A stretch of 64,000 nucleotides of DNA from CAADGL01 sp964643885 (GTDB taxonomy: Bacteria; Planctomycetota; Phycisphaerae; UBA1845; Fen-1342), in NCBI GenBank assembly GCA_964643885.1, contig CAZXUI010000001.1, positions 1 through 64,000 on the forward strand, read 5' to 3'. The notes beneath the pieces are model-generated. The model did no database searches. It worked only from the letters and a program-made list of their open reading frames with translations, and was not told the origin of the DNA. This document shows positions 25,105-34,505 of this stretch, piece by piece. Position 1 is the stretch's first letter; every line of letters starts with the position of its first letter. A program made the position numbers and the translations under genes.

Positions 25105-27120
25105 TCAGACGGGGTCGATGGCGGCGGTTGCGACGCCCGGGATGTCGGGCGGGTCGAGCACGCTGTCGACCTCGGAGAGCTGCTTGTGCGTGCCGACCAG
25201 AACGAGCACGTCGTCGGGTTCGATCTTCAGGTCGGGTGAGGGGTTGGCGATCGGCTTGCCGCCGCGCGTCACGGCCACGACGGTGATGCCGGTGCGGGCG
25301 CGCAGATCGAGCTCGCGCAGGGATTTGTGGCAGGCGGGGCTGGCGGCCTGGACGAGATAGGTCCGTGTCGCAGCCGCCTCGAGCGCATGGAGCCACTCGG
25401 CCCGCAGGGCGCGATCGGTGGGGCGGCCGCGGAGCATGCCATATCGCCCGGCGCGGACGAGCGTGACCTGCTGATCGATGATGTTGTCGGGCAGGCCGAA
25501 CTCGCGCAGGAGATGGGCGAAGATCTCGATGGAGGTCTCGAACTCTTCGGGGATGACCAGCCGGGCGCCGAGCTGATAGAGCGCGTCGAGCTCGTGGATG
25601 GCGCGGGTTCGGGCGAGGATGTAGAGCGACGGCCGGCGGGCGTGAGCCTGGGCGACGATGCTGCGGGTCGCGGCGGGGTCTGAGATCGCGACGACCAGGG
25701 CGCGGGCGCGGTCGAGGCCGGCCAGGTGCAGGATGCTGGCACGGGTTGCATCACCGACGATGACGTGCTCATTCTCCGCACGGGCCTGAGCGGCCCAGGC
25801 CCGGTTCATCTCCACGACAACGAAGGGGATGCGGACGGCGCGAAGCACGCTGGCGACGTTTCGTCCATTCAGCCCGTATCCGACGAGAATCACATGTCCG
25901 GCGAGCGATTCGGGCCGGCCGGCGCCGTCCGCGGCGGGTGCGCTTCTGGAGAGAAGGCGGGCCACGGCGAAGGAGATTCGGCCGGAGACCGGGACGAGAA
26001 TCGCGCCGAGGAGCATCGTGCCGACGGTTACGGCGATGAGCTGGCGGACGAGCTCGGCGGACATCAGGTCGAGACGGGTCGCCTCGGACATGAGCACGTA
26101 GCCGAATTCGCTGATCGTGCAGAGACCGAGGCCCGCGGCGGTGGCGATGCGGATGGGCCAGCCGGCGAGCGAGACCGCGAGTCCGGTCAACAGCGTCTTG
26201 AACGTCAGCGTAGCGACGACGATTGCCAGCAGCGCCAGGGCATAGCGCAGGGCGAGCTGCACGTCGACGAGCATGCCGATCGAGATGAAGAAGAGGGCGT
26301 TGAAGGTGTCGCGGAAGGGCGTGATCTCGGCGTGCAGTTGATGGCGCAGGTCGGTCTGGGCGAGCAGCAGGCCGGCCATGCACGAGCCGAGCGCCCAGGA
26401 CCAGCCGGCGAGATCGGCGAGCCAGGCGCCGCCGCAGGCCATCAGCACGGCAAACAGCGTCATCAATTCCTGGCCGCCGCGGCGGAAAACCTGCTGAATC
26501 AGCGTCGGCATGACGAGGTGGGCGAGGAGCGTTACACCCACGAGCGCGAGCAGTGCCAGGCCGGAGTTGAGCAGCGCCTGCCACGTGTGGCCGTCGCCGC
26601 GCGGCGCCAGAAGCGGCAGCAGGAGCAGCGCGAGAATCACGACCATGTCCTGAATCAGCAGGATGCCGGTGATCAGCGTTCCGACCGGCGTGTCCAGCTC
26701 GTGGCGCTCGCTGAGCTGCTTGAGCACGATGGCCGTGCTGCTCAGTGAGACGGCCAGGCCCGCCAGGCATGCGGCCGTCCAGGAGGTATCGAAGCCGAGC
26801 CGCAGGATGAGGATGGCCGCGGCCGACGTGGCCAGAATCTGAGCGAAGGCGGCCAAGGGCAGGCGGCGGCCGAGGCGAATGAGCGGATCGGGCGAGAGCT
26901 CGAGGCCGACGGTGAAGAGCAGGAGCGCGAGGCCGAGCTCGGCGAAGAAGTGGACGCGGTCCTGGTCGATCAGGTTGACGCCGAAGGGGCCGATGGCGAT
27001 GCCGGCGCAGAGGAATCCGATGATGGCCGGCGCGGCCAGAAGCCGCAGCAGCCAGGCGGCGGCGACGGCGGAACCGAAGAGAGCGACGACGGCGCCGAGA
27101 TCGGAGCTGGCTGCGAGCAT
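25105..27120 (-). CDS. CPA2-family cation:proton antiporter with RCK domains
   Basis: A 671-residue inner-membrane protein of the KefB/CPA2 type. Residues 1-390 carry about 12 hydrophobic segments with family motifs such as AIGPFGVNLI, LFTVGLELSP and the FFISIGMLVD stretch. VILVGYGLNGRNVASVL (about 410) starts an RCK/TrkA-N Rossmann domain, and a TrkA-C domain follows (580-660: LDLRARTGITVVAVTRGG). Such proteins exchange K+ or Na+ for H+ under nucleotide control. It is last or alone in its unit, 48 bp after the EEP gene. No glutathione-binding partner kefF/G is nearby. Confidence 0.93.
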   Translation of the reverse strand: MLAASSDLGAVVALFGSAVAAAWLLRLLAAPAIIGFLCAGIAIGPFGVNLIDQDRVHFFAELGLALLLFTVGLELSPDPLIRLGRRLPLAAFAQILATSAAAILILRLGFDTSWTAACLAGLAVSLSSTAIVLKQLSERHELDTPVGTLITGILLIQDMVVILALLLLPLLAPRGDGHTWQALLNSGLALLALVGVTLLAHLVMPTLIQQVFRRGGQELMTLFAVLMACGGAWLADLAGWSWALGSCMAGLLLAQTDLRHQLHAEITPFRDTFNALFFISIGMLVDVQLALRYALALLAIVVATLTFKTLLTGLAVSLAGWPIRIATAAGLGLCTISEFGYVLMSEATRLDLMSAELVRQLIAVTVGTMLLGAILVPVSGRISFAVARLLSRSAPAADGAGRPESLAGHVILVGYGLNGRNVASVLRAVRIPFVVVEMNRAWAAQARAENEHVIVGDATRASILHLAGLDRARALVVAISDPAATRSIVAQAHARRPSLYILARTRAIHELDALYQLGARLVIPEEFETSIEIFAHLLREFGLPDNIIDQQVTLVRAGRYGMLRGRPTDRALRAEWLHALEAAATRTYLVQAASPACHKSLRELDLRARTGITVVAVTRGGKPIANPSPDLKIEPDDVLVLVGTHKQLSEVDSVLDPPDIPGVATAAIDPV

Positions 27121-27168
27121 TCGGGCACCCTGGGCCGGCGGATGGAGCGGCCGGCGAGCTGAGACTGC

Positions 27169-28113
27169 TCAGTTTGCGGCCGGCCGGGTCTTGTGGACAA
27201 GTCTGAGCTCGGCCGTGACGGGAAAATGGTCGGAGGGGTAGCGGCCGGCTTCGCTGGTATTGTCGATGGCGGCGTCGAGGGCGGCGAAATGCGGGCTGAA
27301 GAGAATCCAGTCGATTCGGCGGCCGTCGCGGCGGCCGCGGAAGGCGTGGTAGGTGCCGGCGTACTCTTCGGGCTTGTTGCAGGCGGTCCAGGCATCGAGC
27401 AGGGGCGCGGGGGCGTCGGGGGCGGTGAGGAGGGCGTAGGGTTCGTCCTGGGGGCCGCAGTTGAAGTCGCCCATGAGGATCACCGGCTGGTCGCCGATCG
27501 TGTTGACGAATTCGCGGAGCATGCGGGCGGATTCGAGACGGGCCTGGCGGCCGCGGTGGTCGAAGTGGGTGTTGATGACGACGAACTGGCGGCGGGGTGG
27601 TTCGAGCAGCTCGAGGCGGACGAAGGTGACGACGCGCGGCAGGGCGGCGTCCCAGCCGTGCGAAGGCGTGTTGCGGGTGGGGCTGAGCCAGAAGTGGCCG
27701 GTCTCGACCAATCGCAGGCGCGACTTGCGCCAGGCGATAGGGACCATTTCTCCGCCGCGGTTGCCGTCGTCGCGGCCGACGGCGACGAGGTCGTAATCGT
27801 CGAAGGCGGCTTGGAGTTCCATGAACTGCGTCTGGATCACTTCCTGGAGACCGAGAACGTCCGGGTCGTAGGCGCGAATCGTGCGGACGAGCAGGTCACG
27901 GCGGAGCAGCCAGCGGTTCTCGGCGTCGGGGGCGGTTCCGTAGCGGATGTTGAAGGACATGACGCGGAGGGTCGGCGGTCCGGCGCAGCCGGCCAGCAGC
28001 GTGGCGAGCGCCAGCAAGATGAGAAGGCCGAAGCGGCCGGGCGGCGCGTGCGCAGCGGTCGCGGATGATGCTGGCCGGGACGGTGCATGGTTGCGGCGGT
28101 CGGACAACGTCAT
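27169..28113 (-). CDS. Endonuclease/exonuclease/phosphatase-family lipoprotein
   Basis: A 314-residue EEP-fold protein. The signal region ends in LLAGC with Cys43 as lipid site. Catalytic elements are MSFNIRYG (Asn55), LGLQEV (Glu91), NTHFDHRG, GDFNCGP and SDHFPV, the full set for divalent-metal phosphodiesterases. Substrates in the family range from DNA to sphingomyelin and inositol phosphates; the SFNIRYGT start and absence of a DNA-binding extension favour an extracytoplasmic sugar-phosphate or lipid phosphodiesterase. It precedes the antiporter gene by 48 bp on the same strand. Confidence 0.88.
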   Translation of the reverse strand: MTLSDRRNHAPSRPASSATAAHAPPGRFGLLILLALATLLAGCAGPPTLRVMSFNIRYGTAPDAENRWLLRRDLLVRTIRAYDPDVLGLQEVIQTQFMELQAAFDDYDLVAVGRDDGNRGGEMVPIAWRKSRLRLVETGHFWLSPTRNTPSHGWDAALPRVVTFVRLELLEPPRRQFVVINTHFDHRGRQARLESARMLREFVNTIGDQPVILMGDFNCGPQDEPYALLTAPDAPAPLLDAWTACNKPEEYAGTYHAFRGRRDGRRIDWILFSPHFAALDAAIDNTSEAGRYPSDHFPVTAELRLVHKTRPAAN

Positions 28114-28319
28114 GGTTCACCTGAAGTCGCAGGGGATTGAAGTCGCTCGCGGCACGGGGATGGGCGGCATCGCGATGCACCCCGTGGGCGGCACGCGAGC
28201 ACTATCGTCGATGCGCAGCGGCGCGTCGAGGCGGCGCGCGGCCGGCGGGCGGGCGAGGCTCGCGCCGCCGAGATATAGCGAGTCCTCGTGGCGCGCGGCG
28301 CCGAGCGGCGTACGGCCGA

Positions 28320-29729
28320 TCAGCGGCGGGCGGTTCGCAGGTCTCCGCTGTAGCCGGTGTGGAAGAGGAACTGGCTCTGCGTGATGGCCGGGATGTACAT
28401 CGAGCCGGCGCGCTGGATGATCTCCTGGAACTCCTGCCGGGCCATGGCCTGGCGCTCGACCTGGACCTGGACGACGGGGCTGACGGGCGTTCCGGGGGGC
28501 ACCTCGGGCACGACCGGCGCGGTTCCGATGACGACGAAGTCGGTGGTCTCGTCGAGCTCGCTCTGGACCTGGCCGCCCCATTCGCGGATGAGCGCGGTGA
28601 CCCGTTCGACGTCGTTGGAGTCGATCACGCCGTCGTAGTTCAGATCGAACGAGCCGCGGATGACGAACTTGGGCTTGCGGTTGCGCTCGTAGGCGATGTT
28701 GACGACCAGGTCGCCCTCGACGATTGGCTGGCCGGCCGTGGTGCGCTTGACGAGGCACTCGGCGGTGTCGCCCATGACGGTGACGACTTCGACCGAGGCC
28801 TTGCCGCGGACGCTCTGGCGCGGGTCGGGCGTGGTCGAGAAGACCTCGAAGCCCATGCCGGGCTTGAGGCCGTCATTCTCGCCGAGGTTCACGTAGACCA
28901 CATCGCTGCCGGGGATGGCGCGGAGGATGCGGCCGTCGGCCTTGCGGAGGATCTCCTGCGGGTCGACGCCCTGCTTGAAGGCCTGGAGCTGTGTCTGGAG
29001 TTCGTTGACCTGGTTGGTGAGCCGGCCGAGGGCGATCTCCGCCTCGCGGCGCTCGTTGGCGATCTGCGTGCGCTCGCGGTTGAGCTCTTCGGCGCGGGAT
29101 TCGACCGTCGACTGGAGCGAGGCGACCTGCTCATCCTTGGCGGTCAGCGATTGCTCGTAGGACTCCTGAAGGCGGGCGAGCTCGGCGCTGATCTCGTCGA
29201 TGCGCTGGTTGAAGGTCTCGCGGGCGGCGTCGAGGTTGGCGGTGAGCGAATCGCGGGCGGCCTGAAGGTCGGCGATCTGGGCGGCCTGCACGCTGAGCTG
29301 CGTCTTGGAGGCGGTCAGGGCCTGATCGAGCGCGCGGACGGCGGCGAGCAGCGACTGGCCGCCGCTGAGTGCGTCGGAATGCGTCGCGGCCGCGGATTCG
29401 ATCACGCGGCGGGCTTCCGATTCGAGGGCCGGGCGAACGGCGTCCTGCTGGCCGGAGATCAGCTCGGCGAGCTTCTGGAAATCGGAGGTCAGGACGGCGA
29501 AGGCGTTGGTGCGGCGGGCGCTGGCTTCCTGGGTGTAGTAGGCGGGGGGGCTGCCGTATTCGTCCAGCCGCTTTCGGAGGCGGTCGGCGTCCTCGCGTGC
29601 CTGCTTCAGGTTGGTGAGGGCGAAGATCGCCCCGCCGAGTGAGAGGACGCTGATGATCGCGAAGGCGATCAGCCCATACATGAGACCTCCGCCGCCACCG
29701 CTGCGGACCGCTGCTGGTCTTCCGGCCAT
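28320..29729 (-). CDS. Membrane-anchored coiled-coil protein with BRCT-like domain
   Basis: A 469-residue protein without a known name. After a Gly-rich start, one membrane helix spans residues 18-38; a long coiled coil rich in Gln, Ala and Glu runs from 40 to about 290. A compact domain (FEVFSTTPDPRQS, VKRTTAG) follows, then a region with KFVIRGSFDLN, VTALIREWGGQV and TDFVVIGTAP that resembles a BRCT fold. A DxNxDGxIDxxD calcium loop of dockerin type (about 359-370) lies inside it. The start at ATG 29729 has AGGAG upstream. A role in envelope-linked scaffolding is only a guess. Confidence 0.8.
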   Translation of the reverse strand: MAGRPAAVRSGGGGGLMYGLIAFAIISVLSLGGAIFALTNLKQAREDADRLRKRLDEYGSPPAYYTQEASARRTNAFAVLTSDFQKLAELISGQQDAVRPALESEARRVIESAAATHSDALSGGQSLLAAVRALDQALTASKTQLSVQAAQIADLQAARDSLTANLDAARETFNQRIDEISAELARLQESYEQSLTAKDEQVASLQSTVESRAEELNRERTQIANERREAEIALGRLTNQVNELQTQLQAFKQGVDPQEILRKADGRILRAIPGSDVVYVNLGENDGLKPGMGFEVFSTTPDPRQSVRGKASVEVVTVMGDTAECLVKRTTAGQPIVEGDLVVNIAYERNRKPKFVIRGSFDLNYDGVIDSNDVERVTALIREWGGQVQSELDETTDFVVIGTAPVVPEVPPGTPVSPVVQVQVERQAMARQEFQEIIQRAGSMYIPAITQSQFLFHTGYSGDLRTARR

Positions 29730-29979
29730 CCCGAGGAGCTCCTTGCTTGACGTCTTTTTGGGCCTGTCGGCAGGGGCCGGAAACGCACCCAGGGGTGCTG
29801 GTGGCGTCCGGCGCCGGGTCGGCAGTATCGCGACTGTGCGGAGGCTTGTCAAAGAAATCCGGGCGGGCGGGTTTGCGGGTGGGGCGGCTTGACGGGTCGG
29901 CGCGGGGTGGCGGAAGATGCGGCGGGCGGCCGGTCGGGCCATGCGGCCCGGCGGCGGCGCTGTTCGGATGGCGGGCGGC

Positions 29980-30255
29980 ATGGGCAAATCTGCCAAGAAG
30001 CTGAAGTTCGAAGAGGCCATGCGGCGTCTGGACGAGATCGTCACGGCGATGGAGTCGGGCGAGATCGGGATCGAGGAGTCGCTGGCGCGCTACGAGGAGG
30101 CGATGGTGCTGGCGGCGCAGTGCCGGCGGATCATCGATGAGGCCGAGCAGCGGATCAAGCGGATTCAGCTCGAGGCGGACGGGACGCTGCGGGAGACGCC
30201 GCTGTCGGGGCCGGCCGAGGACGAGGCGGAAGAGGACGGCGAGCCGGAGCGCTGA
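29980..30255 (+). CDS. xseB: Exodeoxyribonuclease VII small subunit
   Basis: XseB (91 residues) is the helical small subunit that decorates the XseA coiled coil in exonuclease VII. KFEEAMRRLDEIVTAMESGEIGIEESLARYEEAM is the family helix pair, and the C-terminal acidic tail is slightly long. ATG 29980 (MGKSAKK) is chosen because the preceding in-frame residues are Gly/Arg-rich; ATG 29968 is possible. It is divergent from the coiled-coil gene and unlinked from xseA. Confidence 0.93.
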   Translation: MGKSAKKLKFEEAMRRLDEIVTAMESGEIGIEESLARYEEAMVLAAQCRRIIDEAEQRIKRIQLEADGTLRETPLSGPAEDEAEEDGEPER

Positions 30256-30311
30256 GGGCCGGATCGCGGCGCGGCTGACGTGCGTTGAGCGCACATCTCT
30301 CGGGTTTCCGG

Positions 30312-31142
30312 ATGAAGGGTGGCTGGGACGAAGCTCGCCGGTCGGGAGCGGGGCTGTCCGCGGCCGCACGGGTGGCGCGCTTGGTCTGGCATGCCGGGCT
30401 GGACGTCGTCCTGCCGCAGAGTTGTATGGGCTGCGGGGCGTGGATCGCGGGGGAGCAGGGGGACCTGTGCGGCGAATGTCGGCGGGAGGTGGCGGAGGCG
30501 CGGTCGACGCCGTTCTGCGCGCGGTGCGGGCGGACGCTGCCGCCGGCCGTGCCGATCGAGCGGGATTGCCGCGGCTGCCGGCCGGAGGAATTCTGGAACG
30601 TGGCGGAGGTCGCGCGGTGCGGGCCGTACGGCGGCGTGCTGGCGACGATGCTCAAGAATCTGAAGTACGCGGGGCACATGCGGAATGCCGGGCGGCTGGG
30701 GGCGTGGCTGGCGGAGGCGATCGGGGGGACGGCGTGGGGAGAGAAGGTCGAGCTGCTGGTGCCGGTGCCGATGCACTGGCTGCGGCGGGTGCAGCGGCCT
30801 TGCAATCATGCGCGGGTGCTGGCGGAGGCGGCGGGGCGGCTGCTGGGTGTGCCGGTGCGGAATGCGGCCGTGCGGCGGGCGCATTACGCTCCGAGCCAGA
30901 CGAGTGTTTCTTCTCGGGCGGGCCGTTTTGAGAATATCCGCGGGTGCTTCGAGCCGGCGCGTGGGGCGGATGTGAAGGGGCGGACGGTCTGTATCGTGGA
31001 CAATCTGATGGTCAGCGGTGCGACGATTCACGAGGTGTCGAAGGTGCTGCGTGCGGCGGGTGCGAAGCGGATCTATGCGGCGACGGTGGCGCGGTCGACG
31101 CTGCCGGGCGGCGTGCAGTCGACGGGCGAGGCGGCAGGGTAA
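30312..31142 (+). CDS. comF: ComF-family phosphoribosyltransferase-like protein
   Basis: A 276-residue ComF-like protein. A double zinc ribbon occupies residues about 37-90 (CMGCGAW, CGECRRE, CARCGR, CRGCRP). The phosphoribosyltransferase-like domain follows, with LVPVPMHWLRRVQRPCNHARVLAE and the PRPP loop VCIVDNLMVSGATIHE. The loop departs from the usual VDDVxTTGAT: Asn replaces the second Asp and Val-Ser replaces Thr-Thr. ComF is needed for natural transformation in characterised species. The start is ATG 30312; a TTG at 30285 would add nine residues. Confidence 0.88.
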   Translation: MKGGWDEARRSGAGLSAAARVARLVWHAGLDVVLPQSCMGCGAWIAGEQGDLCGECRREVAEARSTPFCARCGRTLPPAVPIERDCRGCRPEEFWNVAEVARCGPYGGVLATMLKNLKYAGHMRNAGRLGAWLAEAIGGTAWGEKVELLVPVPMHWLRRVQRPCNHARVLAEAAGRLLGVPVRNAAVRRAHYAPSQTSVSSRAGRFENIRGCFEPARGADVKGRTVCIVDNLMVSGATIHEVSKVLRAAGAKRIYAATVARSTLPGGVQSTGEAAG

Positions 31143-31143
31143 C

Positions 31144-31264
31144 GCGGGCGTCTCGCCTGCAATTCGCCCCGAGATGCGGCAGACGATTGACCCGCGATCA
31201 CCAAGGGGCGCGTGGCCGGATTTCACTGCCCAAGAGCATGCTCACGCCTGCGGCGAGAGCATGC
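31144..31264. repeat. Triloop palindrome and related hairpin between convergent genes
   Basis: GCGGGCG-TCT-CGCCTGC at 31144-31160 (one mismatch) begins two bases after the comF stop. A second hairpin pairs GCATGCTC (31236-31243) with GAGCATGC (31257-31264), next to CACTGCCCAAGAGC, a relative of the CACTGCTC element. The gap lies between comF and the convergent dapA. Confidence 0.75.
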
Positions 31265-31276
31265 CACCCGCGGCGG

Positions 31277-32155
31277 CTAATCGAGCGGGTGCTCGCGCAG
31301 GAGCGCTTCGAGGCGGGCGCGGTTCTCCGGGGCCAGGGGGCACATCGGCAGGCGGAATTCCTCGCGGCAGAGGCCCTTGAGGGCCAGCGCGGTCTTGATC
31401 GGGATGGGGTTCGTCTCGAGCGAGAGCAAGACGCGCGCCAGGGGAAAGAGCGCTTCGTGCTCGCGGCGGGCGGCGGCGAAATCGCCCTTCAGCCCGGCAT
31501 CGGTGAGCCGCTTGACGCGGGCGGGCAGCAGGTTGGACAGAACGCTGACGACGCCGCGGGCGCCGAGACTCATGAGCGGCAGCGTGATCGGGTCGTCGCC
31601 GGAGAGCACGTCGATGTCGCAGGCGCAGAGCAGCTCGGCGGCGTCGTCGACGCGGCCGGTGGCGTGCTTGACGCAGACGATGTTGGGGTGGGCCTGGCGG
31701 AGCTTGCAGATCGTGGCGACGGAGAGCTCGACGCCGCAGCGGCCGGGGATGTTGTAGAGCATGATCGGCCGGTCGACGGCCCTGGCGACGGCGGAGAAGT
31801 GCTCGAACAGGCCGCGCTGCGTGGGCTTGTTGTAATAGGGGTTCACGACGAGCAGGCCGTCGGCCCCGAGTTCGGCGGCCTTCTGCGAAAGCTTGACGGC
31901 GGCGGCGGTGTCGTTGCTGCCGGTTCCGGCGATGACGGCACAGCGGCCGCGGGCGTGCTTGATGACGCGCTCGATGACGGCGAGCTGCTCATCCTTGGAG
32001 AGCGTGGGGGATTCGCCGGTGGTTCCGCAGGGGACGATGCCGTCGACGCCGGCGGCGAGCTGGCGCTCGACGAGGCGGTCGAGCGACTCGGAGTCCACCT
32101 GTCCGTCGCGGAAGGGGGTGACGATGGCCGTGATGGTGCCCTGGAAACGTGTCAT
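31277..32155 (-). CDS. dapA: 4-hydroxy-tetrahydrodipicolinate synthase
   Basis: DapA (292 residues) condenses pyruvate with aspartate semialdehyde, the first committed step of lysine and diaminopimelate synthesis in the cytosol. Seen: GTTGES (44-49), VVNPYYNKPTQ (103-113), Tyr134 in LYNIPGR, and the Schiff-base Lys163 in VCVKHATG. Length is standard. AGGGA precedes the ATG. It appears monocistronic and is convergent with comF. Confidence 0.96.
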   Translation of the reverse strand: MTRFQGTITAIVTPFRDGQVDSESLDRLVERQLAAGVDGIVPCGTTGESPTLSKDEQLAVIERVIKHARGRCAVIAGTGSNDTAAAVKLSQKAAELGADGLLVVNPYYNKPTQRGLFEHFSAVARAVDRPIMLYNIPGRCGVELSVATICKLRQAHPNIVCVKHATGRVDDAAELLCACDIDVLSGDDPITLPLMSLGARGVVSVLSNLLPARVKRLTDAGLKGDFAAARREHEALFPLARVLLSLETNPIPIKTALALKGLCREEFRLPMCPLAPENRARLEALLREHPLD

Positions 32156-32298
32156 GAGCGTCCCTGCCGAGAGCTAAGGGGCCGGCCGTTCGCGGTTCGC
32201 CGGTTGCGGCGGCCGCGCGCGGTTTCCGGCCCGAACAATCTGAACCGACCCGCCCCATTGTAGCGTCGCGGGGGTGGGGCGGCGGCCGCGCCGGGTGG

Positions 32299-33624
32299 TC
32301 AGGCTTTGACCACTTTGCCCTTGGGCCGCTTGGCCCGGGCGGTGGCGTTGCGGGTGTCGACGACGAGCTGAGCATTCTGGCAGACGAGGTCGTAGTCAAC
32401 GTTGGTGTGGTCGGTGGCGATCAGGACGCAGTCGAACTTCTTGAGATTCGCGGCGGTGAGCGGGACGCTGCGCATGTGGGTGATGTTGTGCTCGCGCATG
32501 GGCTTGCCGCTGGGGATGAAGGGGTCGTGATAGTCGACGTCGGCGCCGGTTTTCTGGAGCAGCTCGATCAGGGCGACGCTGGGCGATTCGCGCACGTCGT
32601 CGACGTCCTTCTTGTAGGCCAGGCCCAGGACGAGCACCTTCGAGCCCTTGAGCGGCTTGCCGTGGTTGTTGAGCGCTTCGGCGACGCGGCGGACGACGTG
32701 CTCGGGCATGGCGGTGTTGATCTCGCCGGCGAGCTCGATGAAGCGGGTGGGCATGCCGTATTCGCGGGCCTTCCACGAGAGGTAAAAGGGGTCGATCGGG
32801 ATGCAGTGGCCGCCCAGGCCGGGGCCGGGATAGAAGGGCTGGTAGCCGAAGGGCTTGGTCTTGGCGGCTTCGATCACTTCCCAGACGTCGATGCCCATGC
32901 GGTCGAAGAGGAGCTTGAGCTCATTGACGAGGGCGATGTTCACGCAGCGGTAGACATTTTCGACGATCTTGCAGGCTTCGGCGACCTCGCAGCTCGAGAC
33001 GGGTACGACAGTGGAGACGCAGCCGGCGTAGAGCAACTTCGCGAGGCGCAAGCTGTGCGGGCCCATGCCGCCGACGACCTTGGGGATGTCGCGGGTGGTC
33101 ATGTCGGTGCGGCCGGGGTCTTCGCGCTCGGGCGAGAAGGCGAGGAAGTATTCCTTCTCGAGCTTGAGCCCGGAGCGATCGAGGATGGGCCGGACGATCT
33201 CGCGTGTGGTGCCGGGATAGGTCGTGGATTCGAGCACGATGAGCTGGCCCGAGCGTAGGCGCTGGCCGATCGCCTCGGAGGTGACGCGGACGTAGGTCAT
33301 GTCGGGCTCGCGCATCCTGTCGAGCGGCGTGGGGACGCAGATGAGGATGGCGTCGGGTTTGTCAAGCTGCTTCATGTCGGTGGTAGGCTTGAAGCGGCCT
33401 TCCTTGATGAGCTGCTTGAAATGCGCGGCGGGCAGGTGGCGGATGTAGGTCTTGCCCGATTCGAGCATGGAGACCTTGCGGGTGTCGACGTCGAAGCCCA
33501 TGACCTTGAATCCGGAGGCGGTGAACTCGCGGACGAGGGGCAGGCCGACGTAGCCGAGCCCCATGACGCCGACGACGGCCTTGCGGTCTTCGATCTTCTT
33601 TTGCAGCGTATCAGCCACGCTCAT
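32299..33624 (-). CDS. UDP-sugar 6-dehydrogenase (WbpA/TviB type)
   Basis: A 441-residue nucleotide-sugar dehydrogenase that oxidises C6 of a UDP-sugar to the uronic acid with two NAD+. The Rossmann start GVMGLGYVGLPL (19-30), LICVPTPLD, LESTTYPGTT, and the catalytic Cys274 in GLGGHCIPIDP are present. The GHCIPIDPFYLSWKA form is usual for UDP-N-acetylglucosamine/galactosamine or ManNAc dehydrogenases rather than UDP-glucose ones. It probably feeds surface polysaccharide synthesis. Start is ATG 33624; the reading frame upstream belongs to aat in another frame. Confidence 0.92.
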   Translation of the reverse strand: MSVADTLQKKIEDRKAVVGVMGLGYVGLPLVREFTASGFKVMGFDVDTRKVSMLESGKTYIRHLPAAHFKQLIKEGRFKPTTDMKQLDKPDAILICVPTPLDRMREPDMTYVRVTSEAIGQRLRSGQLIVLESTTYPGTTREIVRPILDRSGLKLEKEYFLAFSPEREDPGRTDMTTRDIPKVVGGMGPHSLRLAKLLYAGCVSTVVPVSSCEVAEACKIVENVYRCVNIALVNELKLLFDRMGIDVWEVIEAAKTKPFGYQPFYPGPGLGGHCIPIDPFYLSWKAREYGMPTRFIELAGEINTAMPEHVVRRVAEALNNHGKPLKGSKVLVLGLAYKKDVDDVRESPSVALIELLQKTGADVDYHDPFIPSGKPMREHNITHMRSVPLTAANLKKFDCVLIATDHTNVDYDLVCQNAQLVVDTRNATARAKRPKGKVVKA

Positions 33625-33769
33625 GTTCGGGGGTGCTCCATTCGCAAGCTCGCGCCGCAGCCGCCCGGCGCTGGCCGGAACCACCGGTCGAGCGGCGACT
33701 GGACGGCGATACGGTCGGGTATCAGGGACCGCGCAAGACCGGAAGCGTAAGCGGGCGGCGCGGAGCCGG

Positions 33770-34387
33770 TCAACGGCCGCCGGCGGCCGGTCCGGCCTGG
33801 TCAGGATCGACGAACCGGCAGGGAAGCTGGATGGCGGCGGCGAGGCGGCGCAAATAGTGCTCGCGCGAGATTTCGATCGCACCGAAGCGGGCCAGGTGAG
33901 GCGTGCTCCACTGCGTGTCGAGCAGCTCGAAGCCGCGGGCCCGCAGGCGCTGTACGAGCGCGACGAGCGCGACCTTGGAGGCGTCGGTGACGCGGTGGAA
34001 CATGGACTCGCCGAAGAAGGCGCCGCCGATGGCGACGCCGTAGAGGCCGCCCACGAGCCGGCCGTCCTGCCAGCTCTCGACGCTGTGGGCGAACCCGGCG
34101 CGGTGGAGCTGCGTATACAGGTCGGCGATGCGGGGGGAGATCCAGGTGCCCTCCTCGCGCTCGGCGCAGGCGGCGATGACGCCTGCGAAATCGGCGTTGA
34201 TGCGTGTTTCGAACAGTCCGCGGCGGATGGTCTTGCGCAGGTTATGGGGCACGTGAAAGCGGTCCAGCTCGAAGATGCAGCGCGGGTCGGGGCTGAACCA
34301 CTCGATTCGGCCGCGCGGAGTGGCCATGGGAAAATAGCCGGCACAGTAGGCCTCGAGGATGAGCGCAGGATTGATGCGATCGCTCAT
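33770..34387 (-). CDS. aat: Leucyl/phenylalanyl-tRNA-protein transferase
   Basis: Aat (205 residues) transfers Leu or Phe to N-terminal Lys/Arg of proteins, marking them for ClpS/ClpAP degradation. Family motifs are complete: AYCAGYFPMA, WFSPDPRCIFELDRFHVP, TRINADFAGVI, HSVESWQDGRLVGGLYGVAIGGAFFGESMF and LLDTQWSTPHLARFGA. The family usually needs Phe and Leu pockets that I cannot verify from motifs alone. Start ATG 34387 (MSDRIN). It is divergent from the prenyl synthase. Confidence 0.95.
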   Translation of the reverse strand: MSDRINPALILEAYCAGYFPMATPRGRIEWFSPDPRCIFELDRFHVPHNLRKTIRRGLFETRINADFAGVIAACAEREEGTWISPRIADLYTQLHRAGFAHSVESWQDGRLVGGLYGVAIGGAFFGESMFHRVTDASKVALVALVQRLRARGFELLDTQWSTPHLARFGAIEISREHYLRRLAAAIQLPCRFVDPDQAGPAAGGR

Positions 34388-34505
34388 GATGCGGGTCTTT
34401 CGGCCGGCGGCCGGCGGGGCTGCTCTGGAGCGCCGGGTCGCACGCAAGTATTCTGCCGTAGCGGCGGTTACGCGAATAGTGGGGCGGCCGCGGCGGGAGC
34501 GATGC

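Noticed and set aside
28117..28758. Leftward frame between the EEP and coiled-coil genes
   Set aside because: It overlaps the coiled-coil gene in another frame and has Arg/Pro-rich shadow composition; the 206-bp gap has no ribosome-binding site or domain.
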